NCBI GenBank assembly: GCA_023406895.1
Contig: JAEXTV010000027.1
Coordinates: forward strand, 1-64,000
Direction: 5' to 3'
Length of the DNA: 64,000 bases
From: Bacillota bacterium
Lineage (GTDB): Bacteria > Bacillota > Clostridia > Christensenellales > SZUA-584
The translations under genes and the position numbers were made by a program. Within the stretch, counting starts at the first letter, position 1, and each line of letters starts with the position of its first letter. The notes below the pieces were generated by a model, which saw nothing but the letters and a program-made list of their open reading frames with translations, did no database searches and had not been told where the DNA came from. Of this stretch, positions 42,398 to 50,798 are shown in pieces.

Positions 42398-43674
42398 TTC
42401 AGCCTGCCTGTATCTCTCATCGCCGCGGCATACGCCAAGAACTCATGCGTTTCCTGATCCATATCCGACTGAGTGATACCGCGCCAAAGCACCAGTTCAT
42501 TCATCAGCTTCACACAGCTGTTGCCCATCGTCATGTGGCCGGTTGACAGCTCGATATCAACTGTTATATCGCCCATATCCGCACTCTTGCCAAACAGGCG
42601 TTTTCGCATAGAACGAAGGTTCTTTCTGTTTTCTTTTTTACGGATACGGTAATAAGCTTTGGTTGCCTTGCCGCGAGGTATGTGTAAAAAGGCATACCGG
42701 AAACCAAGTGTATCGTCAGATATACGGTCTGCCGCCTGCGTATACTCCAAATGAGACTGCTTCGCCCATTTCAGCCATTCCTCCTTGGGTGCGTTCTCGT
42801 CCGGCATTTTCGGCGCTTGCAGCGCTTCGGGGTGGCTGGTCATCAACGCGCCGAGCTTAAGTGAGCGCCGCTGCCACACGGACGGTGTGACTTCCTGCGC
42901 GCCGAATGTATGAATCAGGTGGGCTTTCAATTCATCGCCCGTTTTGCGGCATTGAACAGGCTTGGCTGCCTTTTTACAGGCCTCCAGCAGTAAGCTGAAT
43001 TGATTTAATTTTTCTTTGTTCTGTTCGTGAGAAACAAATATTGTGGTGGGTCCGTCCGCGCCGCCGATGATACCCACGGCACACGCATCATCATCCATTT
43101 TCGCCTGCCTGTTCTCTTCTTCCCGGGCAAGACGGGTGATGCGTGTCACAAAATCCGTCTTCGCCTCTGTGTATGCGTCGCGGTCGTGCTCAAACTTTTC
43201 TTGGAGGCTGAGCTTCAGCCCGGCATATTCGGCGGCAATGCCGGGATATCGGCGCAGGCACTCACAGAAATACAGCTCATCCCAGTCACCCATATCTCTG
43301 ATATGGATATGAAAGACTCTCTCGGCAAACCCCTGAGGCGTGTACCCTTTCATAAACATCATATGCGGCGGAGGCTTCAATGGCTGACGGCTATAGTTAT
43401 ACCCGTTTTGTTCGAGCGTTTCTATTAACTTCTGCGTATTGCATGAAGATGCGATTTCCAACAAAATATCGACCGTGGGTTTTGCGATCAGCCCCGGCAC
43501 GGATGTGCTCCCGATGTGGCTGATCCTTACGATATTTTCTTCTCCGATCAGGCCGATGAGCAACGCGCGCTCTTCATCATACCACTGTTTCCATTCATCC
43601 CGGTGTTGCTCGAGCTTGATCGGAAAAAGCTGCCACAGCTCTTCATTAGACATTTGAGAAAGAGGCTTCGTCAT
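42379..43674 (-). CDS. GrpB-domain protein fused to an unknown C-terminal domain
   Basis: 431 residues. Residues about 5-185 are a GrpB/UPF0157 domain of the nucleotidyltransferase superfamily: ISHIGSTSVPGLIAKPTVDILLEI holds the GST and DxxxE-type motif, followed by RVFHIHIRDMGDWDELYFCE. At about residue 200 comes VGIIGGADGPTTIFVS, a motif familiar from the beta subunit of sodium-pumping decarboxylases but here in a soluble protein. The C-terminal ~220 residues (GDELKAHLIHTFGAQE through EFLAYAAAMRD) belong to no family I recognise. AGGAG precedes the ATG at 43674. The start overlaps the upstream GNAT gene by 29 bases. Confidence 0.75.
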   Translation of the reverse strand: MTKPLSQMSNEELWQLFPIKLEQHRDEWKQWYDEERALLIGLIGEENIVRISHIGSTSVPGLIAKPTVDILLEIASSCNTQKLIETLEQNGYNYSRQPLKPPPHMMFMKGYTPQGFAERVFHIHIRDMGDWDELYFCECLRRYPGIAAEYAGLKLSLQEKFEHDRDAYTEAKTDFVTRITRLAREEENRQAKMDDDACAVGIIGGADGPTTIFVSHEQNKEKLNQFSLLLEACKKAAKPVQCRKTGDELKAHLIHTFGAQEVTPSVWQRRSLKLGALMTSHPEALQAPKMPDENAPKEEWLKWAKQSHLEYTQAADRISDDTLGFRYAFLHIPRGKATKAYYRIRKKENRKNLRSMRKRLFGKSADMGDITVDIELSTGHMTMGNSCVKLMNELVLWRGITQSDMDQETHEFLAYAAAMRDTGRLKIKKPL

Positions 43675-44215
43675 GTCCGCTCCTTTTCGCGTGGCTTTGT
43701 GCCGACAGCGCGTAACATTCGTTGTCGTAAACGCGCCCGTCATAGATTTTCTCCGCCAGTTTGAGCGTGCCTTCATATTCAAAGCCGCATTTTTTCAGCA
43801 GCGCCTTGGAGCGCTGATTAAACGGATAGCAATAGGCCGAGATCAGATCGAGACCCAGCTCTTCAAACCCGTACTTGAGTATGGCGCGCACGGCTTCGGT
43901 CATCATTCCTCTGCCCCAATACGCTTCGCCGAGCGCATACCCGAGCATCCTCGCCCGCTCGTTCTGCCTCTTTGGGTCAGGCACGAGGCCGAGCGATCCG
44001 ATCATTTTACCGCTTTCAGTCAGCACGATACCGAATACGCTTTCCTGATTGAGAAATACCGCCTGCATAACTTCCAGCGTCTCTTCCATGCTTTCATGCG
44101 GCTTCCAGCCCGCGTTAGGCCCCACCTGGGGCGACGACGCGTACGCGAAGATGTCATCCGCATCCTCAACGCGTATATGCCGCAATATCAGGCGTGGGGT
44201 TGTGATGACCGGCAT
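43646..44215 (-). CDS. GNAT-family N-acetyltransferase (RimJ/RimL type)
   Basis: 189 residues. The opening ITTPRLILRHIRVEDADDIF and the acetyl-CoA-binding region EAYWGRGMMTEAVRAILKYGFEELGL, then YCYPFNQRSKALLKKCGFEYEGTL, identify the RimJ/RimL subfamily that acetylates protein N-termini or small amines. The substrate is not predictable. The second ATG (44215) is chosen because the GAGAGG site overlaps the first. Its end overlaps the GrpB-like gene. Confidence 0.88.
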   Translation of the reverse strand: MPVITTPRLILRHIRVEDADDIFAYASSPQVGPNAGWKPHESMEETLEVMQAVFLNQESVFGIVLTESGKMIGSLGLVPDPKRQNERARMLGYALGEAYWGRGMMTEAVRAILKYGFEELGLDLISAYCYPFNQRSKALLKKCGFEYEGTLKLAEKIYDGRVYDNECYALSAQSHAKRSGHDEASFSNV

Positions 44216-44271
44216 AATATTCATCCTCTCAATCTATGAATTTTGTTATAATCCAATCTTTAAGATATCAA

Positions 44272-44877
44272 TCAAACAGCGGCAGACCGGGTGATGTACA
44301 CACTCGTCGGCCCGTCCGCGCCGCCGATGATACCCACGCTGATATCCTCCGTTTTCAAAAGACGGTAGATGCTCCACATATGGCCGTTGGAGAGTTTGGC
44401 TAGCCACACCTCATCGTCCATCTGATATACGCGGTATTCCACGTATTCATCATTATAAACACCGTACTGGCAGCATGTCGAATAGATCGCAATGTCGGAC
44501 ACTGAAAAGCCCTCCGGCAATACCACCTTATCAAACAGCGCTTCAAAATCTTGCGTGCTGACATCTGATGGTGCCGACTGACCCGCAATCTCCTTCACGG
44601 AATCATTCTGAGGATCAATGATTCTCAGCTTATCCTCCAAGATTTCAAAATACGGCATATGGCCTTTTATCGCGATAAAAGAGCCGAGCGGATTTGTATA
44701 GACATTGTCCATAAACTCGTATGTGCCTTCAATCCCCTCATTCAGAGGCGAAGGTTCGGCAGCATCCGCACTGTTTGTGGACTCAGCGATTTCTTTCGGC
44801 TTCTCCATGACGCAGGCCGCAGCCAACGCGATACCTATGCCAATAACGAGCACCATCAGCCATGCTATCGGTTTCAT
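44272..44877 (-). CDS. Small lipoprotein with C-terminal GIIGGADGPT motif
   Basis: 201 residues. Signal peptide with lipobox LAAAC, an acidic linker, then a globular region (YEFMDNVYTNPLGSFIAIKG; FEALFDKVVLPEGF; EYRVYQMDDEVWLAKL). Near the C-terminus is SVGIIGGADGPTSVYITR, the same motif as in the GrpB-like protein 1.2 kb away, with 27 identical nucleotides (44312-44338 and 43052-43078). The function is unknown. The ATG at 44877 has GCGGGG upstream. It lies between the GNAT gene and ndk. Confidence 0.65.
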   Translation of the reverse strand: MKPIAWLMVLVIGIGIALAAACVMEKPKEIAESTNSADAAEPSPLNEGIEGTYEFMDNVYTNPLGSFIAIKGHMPYFEILEDKLRIIDPQNDSVKEIAGQSAPSDVSTQDFEALFDKVVLPEGFSVSDIAIYSTCCQYGVYNDEYVEYRVYQMDDEVWLAKLSNGHMWSIYRLLKTEDISVGIIGGADGPTSVYITRSAAV

Positions 44878-44902
44878 AATTCCCCGCATCGTTTACACGA
44901 TT

Positions 44903-45307
44903 CTATTTAAAGAATCTCTTTATCTCGATCTCGGCGTTCTCAGGCGAATCACTGCCGTGAATGATATTTTCGCTTGTGCACGACGCATAGTCTCCGCGAA
45001 TCGTCCCCGCGGTGCCTTCCTCAAAATTGGTCGCCCCCATCAGTATGCGAACGCCGAGAATGGCGTTTTGGCCTTCAACGATCATGCCGAGAACCGGCCC
45101 GGATGTCATATACGATACGATACTCGGAAAAAAAGGTTTATCCGCAAGATGAGCGTAGTGCTCGCGCAGTATCGCCGCGTCAAGGGTCATCATCTTCGCG
45201 TCAATCACCCTGTATCCTTTTCTCTCGATGCGCGCAATCACCTCTCCGATCAGCCCTCGTTTAATACAATCGGGCTTGAGCATCACATATGTTCTTTCAA
45301 CTGCCAT
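44903..45307 (-). CDS. ndk: Nucleoside diphosphate kinase
   Basis: 134 residues, normal for bacterial Ndk. It transfers the gamma phosphate from ATP to other NDPs through a phospho-histidine. The opening ERTYVMLKPDCIKRGLIGE and the active-site signature NIIHGSDSPENAEIEI are complete. AAGGAG precedes the ATG. Confidence 0.97.
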   Translation of the reverse strand: MAVERTYVMLKPDCIKRGLIGEVIARIERKGYRVIDAKMMTLDAAILREHYAHLADKPFFPSIVSYMTSGPVLGMIVEGQNAILGVRILMGATNFEEGTAGTIRGDYASCTSENIIHGSDSPENAEIEIKRFFK

Positions 45308-45371
45308 GGTCGTTCGTCTCCTTCAAGTTCTTCTTATATTTCAGACGGCGGCGGCAAAAACCCGCTGCCGG

Positions 45372-46412
45372 TTATTCACCCGCTTTAAAATATTCTTCGA
45401 GGCACTCTCCGCTCTGTTTCATTTCCCTTGCGGCCTCCATGCCCACAAAGCGCCAATGCCAAGGTTCATAGATCACACCTGTCAAGTCCTGCTTTCCTTT
45501 CTTATATCTGAGCGTAAACCCGTAATCCTGCGCGTTTGCGTTCAGCCACTTGAAAGCGTCGGTATTGGCAAAGCCTTTGTCGCGTTTGGTATAAGACGGC
45601 GTCACAATGTCCAGCGCAAGCCCGGTTTGGTGCTCGCTCGTATTCGGGCGCGCCGTGATCGTAGCGGCCTGCGTTTCGGCATCCTCTCTGTTGTACCCCT
45701 TAGCGAGGTAACTGTCCACCTTTTTTTGGTATAATTCATTCTGGCGCTCGAAGCTGCGGTAAGCGTCCACCAGCTTGAATTTTACACCATCCTCAGCCGC
45801 GTCCGCAAACATCTCAGCACATATGTCATAAATGCGCGTGTCCACTTGGCCGCCCTCAAAATCGGTGACCGCCGTTTCAAAACTGTCCGGTAACGGATGA
45901 GCCGGATTAACGAGAACAGCCGCCCAGTCTCCTTCCGGGACTTGTATTTGCGGTGTACGCCTGCCGATCAAATAATCGCGGTTCACGTAACCGTCTGTCC
46001 CGTTGTGGTGTATCCGGGCCCATCCATCCTCATAGGCAATCACATCAACCGTTTCCCCCGCGGGCAGCGCGCCGAGCACAGCGCTGCTTTTATCCGCTTT
46101 CTCACGTATATTGACGGATTCGTCGGCCGTGCAAACGGCTTTTCCGATTACCGCGGCTATCGGCGTCGGCTGCGGCGTCTGGGCGGGAATTGGCGTTTCT
46201 TCCGGCGGCGTCGTCGAAATGGGTATCGGCTCCGGCGTGGCGGCAGGGGCCGGCGTCATCGCTGGCTCGGTTTGTGTTTGCATCGGGCTTTGGGTCTCAC
46301 TCTGCGGTCCGCACGCCCCGAGCAGCATCAACAATACCGTAAAAATGGCCATTGTGCTTACTACTATTGAGAATTCTAGAATGCGGGCATTGGTTTTACT
46401 TGGCTTGTTCAA
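45372..46412 (-). CDS. VanY/DdcY-like D-Ala-D-Ala carboxypeptidase lipoprotein with SH3 domain
   Basis: 346 residues from a TTG start. Membrane signal with lipobox LLGAC, then a long Pro/Thr linker (PAMTPAPAATPEP). An SH3b domain follows (VNIREKADKSSAVLGALPAGETVDV, typical of wall binding), and a peptidase M15B domain has SEHQTGLALDI and EPWHWRF as zinc ligands and catalytic residues. It should trim the terminal D-Ala from peptidoglycan stems outside the cell. The frame continues upstream to 46514, but an extended -10 (TGCTATAAT) at 46443-46451 and a GAGGA site favour the TTG at 46412. Confidence 0.82.
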   Translation of the reverse strand: MNKPSKTNARILEFSIVVSTMAIFTVLLMLLGACGPQSETQSPMQTQTEPAMTPAPAATPEPIPISTTPPEETPIPAQTPQPTPIAAVIGKAVCTADESVNIREKADKSSAVLGALPAGETVDVIAYEDGWARIHHNGTDGYVNRDYLIGRRTPQIQVPEGDWAAVLVNPAHPLPDSFETAVTDFEGGQVDTRIYDICAEMFADAAEDGVKFKLVDAYRSFERQNELYQKKVDSYLAKGYNREDAETQAATITARPNTSEHQTGLALDIVTPSYTKRDKGFANTDAFKWLNANAQDYGFTLRYKKGKQDLTGVIYEPWHWRFVGMEAAREMKQSGECLEEYFKAGE

Positions 46413-46442
46413 TGGGCTATTGTCCTCGTTGTTTTTATTTGT

Positions 46443-46451
46443 ATTATAGCA
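46443..46451 (-). promoter_or_regulatory. Extended -10 promoter of the VanY-like gene
   Basis: Minus strand TGCTATAAT. Transcription would start about 7 bases downstream, leaving a leader of about 25 bases before the TTG start. No clear -35. Confidence 0.45.
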
Positions 46452-46609
46452 CAGGAGCTGCTTGCCCAGATAGTTTCTTAACTTTACAGATAAAAATATA
46501 ACAAAAAGAAACAAAGCAAACTCTCCTCTTGTTTTTCATTCCTTATATTGTTAATATAATCACATACCTTTCCTTTTGTGGCATCTTCGTGGAATGACGA
46601 GGCATAAAC

Positions 46610-46990
46610 ATGCAAAAAGAAATTCGCGTTCTGATTACTGACAACTGTGTTGAATTTGCTGAGCTCTTAAAATGCAGACTGGAAATTTACCCCGGTATTA
46701 AAGTTGTAGGCGTCGCGTTCGACGGCAACCAGACAATGGGTATGCTGAAAAAAGAAAAAGCCGATTTTCTGCTTCTTGATATTGTCATGCCGGAAATGAA
46801 CGGTTTGGAACTGCTCCAACACATAAAAGCAGTGAAACCAAAGCCCGTTGTGATTGTCGTATCCGCGCTGGGCACCGATATCATTATCCAAAAGGCACTC
46901 TCTCTCGGAGCCGCATGCTGTTTTAATAAACCCGTCGATTGCGATATGCTGGTTTCCACCTTAAGAAAAATTGTTTTGTATCCCTCTTAA
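46610..46990 (+). CDS. Receiver-only response regulator, Spo0A-receiver-like
   Basis: 126 residues containing just a receiver domain. The opening VLITDNCVEFAELLKCRLEI resembles the Spo0A receiver (VLIADDNREF in the family), but the second acidic residue is Asn. The phosphorylation site is in LLLDIVMPEMNGLEL, with Ser in VVSALG and Lys in CFNKPVD. No DNA-binding domain follows. GAGG precedes the ATG. It may act as a phosphorelay intermediate (Spo0F-like) or a phosphate sink. It is convergent with, and 13 bases from, a large orphan kinase. Confidence 0.85.
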   Translation: MQKEIRVLITDNCVEFAELLKCRLEIYPGIKVVGVAFDGNQTMGMLKKEKADFLLLDIVMPEMNGLELLQHIKAVKPKPVVIVVSALGTDIIIQKALSLGAACCFNKPVDCDMLVSTLRKIVLYPS

Positions 46991-47003
46991 AGGCCGGGCT
47001 TCG

Positions 47004-49952
47004 TTAGGTAAAGCTGATATCTGAAAGCTCAATCATAACGTTGTTTTCAATGTTGTCTGTTTTTATTACGACGGTTTTTTCGGTATCTGTATGCGCAAAC
47101 GGAAGCTCAACGAAAAAACTGCTGCCTTTACCTAATTCACTCTCAAGCCAAATCCGGCCTCCAAGCAGTTCGGCCAGAGACTTAGACAGCGCAAGGCCGA
47201 TTCCGCACCCCTCGCTTGATCTGGCAAGCGAACTATTGGCCTGACGGAACCTGTCAAAAATAACCTCCTTTTTATCATCGGGGATGCCTTCCCCGTTATC
47301 TTTTACAGCAATCAGTATGGTGCCGTTACAGTTCTGAAGCTCGAGGCTGATACAGCCGCCCCTGGGTGTATGTTTGATGGCATTTGACAACAGATTCAGC
47401 ACAATTCTTTCAATCATGCTGCTGTCCGTAAAGGTCACACAGCTTTTCACCTCAGATATAAAATCCACCGACAGCGCGCGTTTCGATGCATAAAGACGTA
47501 TCTGCTGCATGATGCTGTCTATCAGAACAACGATATCAACCCATGACCGTCTGGGTGCCATAAATCCGGCATCAACCTTCGTCATATCGAGCAGATTCCC
47601 CACAAGCTTGGTAAGCCTGTTTGAGTTTGACCGCACCATGCCGATGTAGCTTCCTATTTTATCATACCTGCCGTTTTCAAAACTGTGATCGATTAATTCT
47701 GCAGCCAGCTTCATGATAGACAGCGGCGTTTTAAACTCATGCGACACATTGATAAAAAAGTCGGTGATCAGCTTGTTTTTTATCTCAAGCTCTTTCGCCT
47801 GTTCAACTATTTTTTCTTCTTTTATTTTTCTTCTGATGGAAACGGCAATGCTCTCCGCCACCGTTTTCATCAGTATAAGCTCTTCCTGCTTAAAAGAATC
47901 TTTTCTGCGTGTTCCGAAGGAAAGCGTACCGAAAATTTCATTGTCTGCCATAATGGGATAACAGGCGTATGCACGGATACCGAGAGATTTAACAAGATCT
48001 GTTCTTGGATCGACTGAATCTTGAATACTCTCCGCAACAATCCTGCACCGATGCTGAAGCACATAGCCGCATACCGACGCACCAACCGGTAAATACTCTA
48101 TTTCCTTCATCTTTTCCAGTGATAATCCTCTGTATGCGTTCAAGTGCATGCACGCTTCGCCCTCTGAATGCAGATAATTGAAAAAAACGTCGCACTCAAG
48201 AAACCGCATTACCTTTTCGCAAAGAGTATCAATGTCCTTCCGCGGTGCTGTGCTGCTTAAAATTTTCCCTGTGATTTCATAAAGCAATTCGATGTATTCA
48301 TTGCTGTATTTCAAAGATGTGACCATGCGAGAAAGCGATTCTTTCGTTTCGTTGAGCTCAGTCACATCATGCGCAACGCCCAGCACACCGATGATATCAC
48401 CGTTGATGTCCCGCCATGGTACCTTGGATAACGAATATGTTTTGAAGCCGTCCGCAGTCATCGCAGATTCCTGACATATCAGCGTTTTGCCGGTCTCCAT
48501 CACCTGTCGATCGTTTTCAATCACCTGTGCGGCATAATCGGCGTCAGGGTAAAGCTCAAAATCATTCTTGCCCACAACATCCTTGTTGTCGACATGAAAT
48601 ACCCTCTTGTATGCCTGATTGACCATGACCACACGGCTGTCCCTGTCTTTTAAGAACAAAAAATCCGAAGCACTGTCCATAATCGTGCGCATCAGCAGTT
48701 CATTTTCTCTCAAATGCTCTGACGCGCACTTGCTGGTGAGCGTTTCGAATATTGACGGTGCCAGAGCTTCGATGAGTTCCTTTTGCTCAGCGTCATAGCC
48801 GCCTTGCCGGTTGGCCGCACAAAGAAAACCGCCCAAACGATCACCGCGCAGATACGGCACCAAAAGCATCGAACGGATTTGGGGATGGATTTTTGACAGC
48901 CTAAATCGGCTCATTTCATTAATCATGACCGAACTGTCACAAGTCTTCAAGCTGTTAAACATTTGAATATGTTCCGAGAGATCCCAATGAGGTGCGTTGC
49001 TCGCAAGAAGCCGAATCTCGCCATCCAAGCCAACCTCTCCGATAAAACTGAGCTCACTGTCCGTCACCTTCTCGATGATACTAATACACATCTTTCCAAG
49101 ACTTTGGACCGTATCGCACGATATGGCATGCTTATATATCATGTTGATCTGTTTGAGTATTGTATTTTGGCGTTTAATCGTGGCCTCTGATGCCTTGCGG
49201 TGTGTCACATCCCTTGCGGCGCATACGACCCCGATGAATTCTCCGGCATCATCACTGACACTTTTGCTGTGCACTTCATGCCACTTGCAGCCGTCATCCG
49301 TTTCAAACCTAAGTTCATAGACTGAGCTTCCGGTTGCCGCAAGCTTATGGCTCACCTCCTGAGCCGGATATGAAATACCCGCTCTTTTGATCAGTTCGGT
49401 ATAGCTGCGGCCCACAAGCTCATCTGCTTTTATTCGGTAAGCCTCCTCTGCTTTTTTGTTGATGTACTTGAGGATGCCGCTGTTATCTATTGCGATAATC
49501 GCTTCGTTGACGGCAGAAAGCAGATTGGCTTTGACAGCCTGATCCTGATGAAGAAGCTTTAATTCGGTAATGTCTTGCATGGTGCCGAATATTTTCTGTG
49601 GTATGCCCTGATCATCAGTAAAAACTTTTCCATGTCCATGAATATAACGGATTTCTCCGTTTTTCCGAATAATACGGTATTTTATATCGTAACTAGATTT
49701 TTCTTCAATGGCTTGAATTATATTTTTTTCTACTTTTTCATAGTCGTCCGGATGTCGAAAATCAGCCACGATCTCATAATTTAACGGAAAACCCGGCGGC
49801 AGGCCGTATATTTTATACGATTCGTCAGACCATTCTACTTGGTTGTTTTGAAGATCACACTCCCATGTTCCGAAATGAGCAATTTTCTGTTGCTGTTCAA
49901 ACATCCATTTCACTTTTAAAAGGTCATCAAAGGATACGTCATAAGCCGACAT
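47004..49952 (-). CDS. Soluble PAS/GAF multi-sensor histidine kinase
   Basis: 982 residues with no membrane helix. Order: PAS with PAC (about 25-130), PAS (about 135-255), GAF (about 275-405), PAS (about 420-535), GAF (about 555-700), HisKA with NVSHEFKTPLSIMK (about 730-800), and HATPase_c with LLSNAIKHTPRGG, DNGEGIPDD and GCGIGLALSK (about 840-955). It is a cytoplasmic integrator of several signals, as sporulation kinases often are. The ATG at 49952 has GGAG eight bases upstream. It has no linked full response regulator; the nearest candidate partner is the convergent receiver-only protein. Confidence 0.9.
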   Translation of the reverse strand: MSAYDVSFDDLLKVKWMFEQQQKIAHFGTWECDLQNNQVEWSDESYKIYGLPPGFPLNYEIVADFRHPDDYEKVEKNIIQAIEEKSSYDIKYRIIRKNGEIRYIHGHGKVFTDDQGIPQKIFGTMQDITELKLLHQDQAVKANLLSAVNEAIIAIDNSGILKYINKKAEEAYRIKADELVGRSYTELIKRAGISYPAQEVSHKLAATGSSVYELRFETDDGCKWHEVHSKSVSDDAGEFIGVVCAARDVTHRKASEATIKRQNTILKQINMIYKHAISCDTVQSLGKMCISIIEKVTDSELSFIGEVGLDGEIRLLASNAPHWDLSEHIQMFNSLKTCDSSVMINEMSRFRLSKIHPQIRSMLLVPYLRGDRLGGFLCAANRQGGYDAEQKELIEALAPSIFETLTSKCASEHLRENELLMRTIMDSASDFLFLKDRDSRVVMVNQAYKRVFHVDNKDVVGKNDFELYPDADYAAQVIENDRQVMETGKTLICQESAMTADGFKTYSLSKVPWRDINGDIIGVLGVAHDVTELNETKESLSRMVTSLKYSNEYIELLYEITGKILSSTAPRKDIDTLCEKVMRFLECDVFFNYLHSEGEACMHLNAYRGLSLEKMKEIEYLPVGASVCGYVLQHRCRIVAESIQDSVDPRTDLVKSLGIRAYACYPIMADNEIFGTLSFGTRRKDSFKQEELILMKTVAESIAVSIRRKIKEEKIVEQAKELEIKNKLITDFFINVSHEFKTPLSIMKLAAELIDHSFENGRYDKIGSYIGMVRSNSNRLTKLVGNLLDMTKVDAGFMAPRRSWVDIVVLIDSIMQQIRLYASKRALSVDFISEVKSCVTFTDSSMIERIVLNLLSNAIKHTPRGGCISLELQNCNGTILIAVKDNGEGIPDDKKEVIFDRFRQANSSLARSSEGCGIGLALSKSLAELLGGRIWLESELGKGSSFFVELPFAHTDTEKTVVIKTDNIENNVMIELSDISFT

Positions 49953-49970
49953 AATTCTCTCCGCTACCAT

Positions 49971-50335
49971 AGTAATCTTTCAAATGGAATTAATTATAAC
50001 ACACAATCGTCTTAAAATATATCAGACGCCAAAACGATCATATCACGCCGTTTTTCGTTGGCGTGGGAGTCTCGGCAAAACTTCAGCGGCCATCCGCCTT
50101 TCTTCCGGTGTCGTCTTGATATATGCCCAGTGCCACTCTGTCCTTTTTACCGGTAGTATAGACAGCAAAATCAGGCTGCATCATCATCCCTCCCGGGCTT
50201 TATATGAAGGTGGGTTTTGCGGCGAGTTCCTTTATGAGTGCGTATCTCACTGCGTCGATAAACACGATCGCGATGTGGCTCTGAGTTAAATTTTCTTCTC
50301 GTGAGCTTTAGATTCTATAAATCAGTCCTTTCAGG
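49971..50335. other. Intergenic with a possible small ORF remnant
   Basis: On the minus strand an ATG triplet (50187/50184/50181) directly after GGGAGGG opens a 34-codon frame, QPDFAVYTTGKKDRVALGIY and on, ending at 50083. A neighbouring frame upstream encodes about 25 residues (IDAVRYALIKELAAKPTFI). They could be pieces of a decayed gene. A 101-codon plus-strand frame over the same stretch has no ribosome binding site. No intact gene is supported. Confidence 0.3.
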
Positions 50336-50369
50336 CCAAAAAAATAGAAGCCGATTGAAGCTTCTATTT
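50336..50369 (-). terminator. Terminator of the GlsB/YeaQ-like gene
   Basis: aatagaagc (50343-50351) pairs with gcttctatt (50360-50368), with a T6 run on the minus-strand exit side. It begins 14 bases beyond the stop. Confidence 0.88.
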
Positions 50370-50382
50370 TATCATCAGAATT

Positions 50383-50652
50383 CTATTTATCTGTGACCGA
50401 GCCTTTGCGTATCAGATTGATTATGGCGAGTAAAATCACCGATCCGAGCAACGCCACCAGAAAGCTTTCCAGTGTAAAACCCGTTACATCCGCGTTCGCG
50501 CCGATTAAATTCATAATGAAACCGCCGATAAAAGCGCCGATGATTCCCACGGCAATATTCGCGAAAGCGCCCATTTTCGGGTTGTTTTTCATGATGATGC
50601 TGGCCACCCAGCCAGCCAGTGCTCCCAGCACAATCCAAGAAATAATGCCCAT
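50383..50652 (-). CDS. GlsB/YeaQ/YmgE-family membrane protein
   Basis: 89 residues, three hydrophobic helices: IISWIVLGALAGWVASIIM, IAVGIIGAFIGGFIMNLIG and LVALLGSVILLAIINLI. The Gly-rich pattern is diagnostic of this transglycosylase-associated/stress-induced family. The function is not established. AGGAGG precedes the ATG. Confidence 0.92.
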   Translation of the reverse strand: MGIISWIVLGALAGWVASIIMKNNPKMGAFANIAVGIIGAFIGGFIMNLIGANADVTGFTLESFLVALLGSVILLAIINLIRKGSVTDK

Positions 50653-50798
50653 GACAGTTCCTCCTTTTTTATTTATTTTCTCATGTTGCCTGTTGAATTA
50701 TGCATTTGGATATATGAGGAAACAGATTGTGAGAGCAGCGGATATCAAAGCGCCCATTTTGGCCATAATAGTTTTATAATATTTTCGGAGCAAATATC

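Noticed and set aside
43052..44338. Sodium-pumping decarboxylase beta subunit genes
   Set aside because: Only the short GIIGGADGPT motif is shared; neither protein has the many membrane helices of that subunit.
46413..46514. N-terminal extension of the VanY-like protein
   Set aside because: The extra 34 residues are an AT-rich translation containing an extended -10 promoter; a TTG with a GAGGA site downstream fits better.
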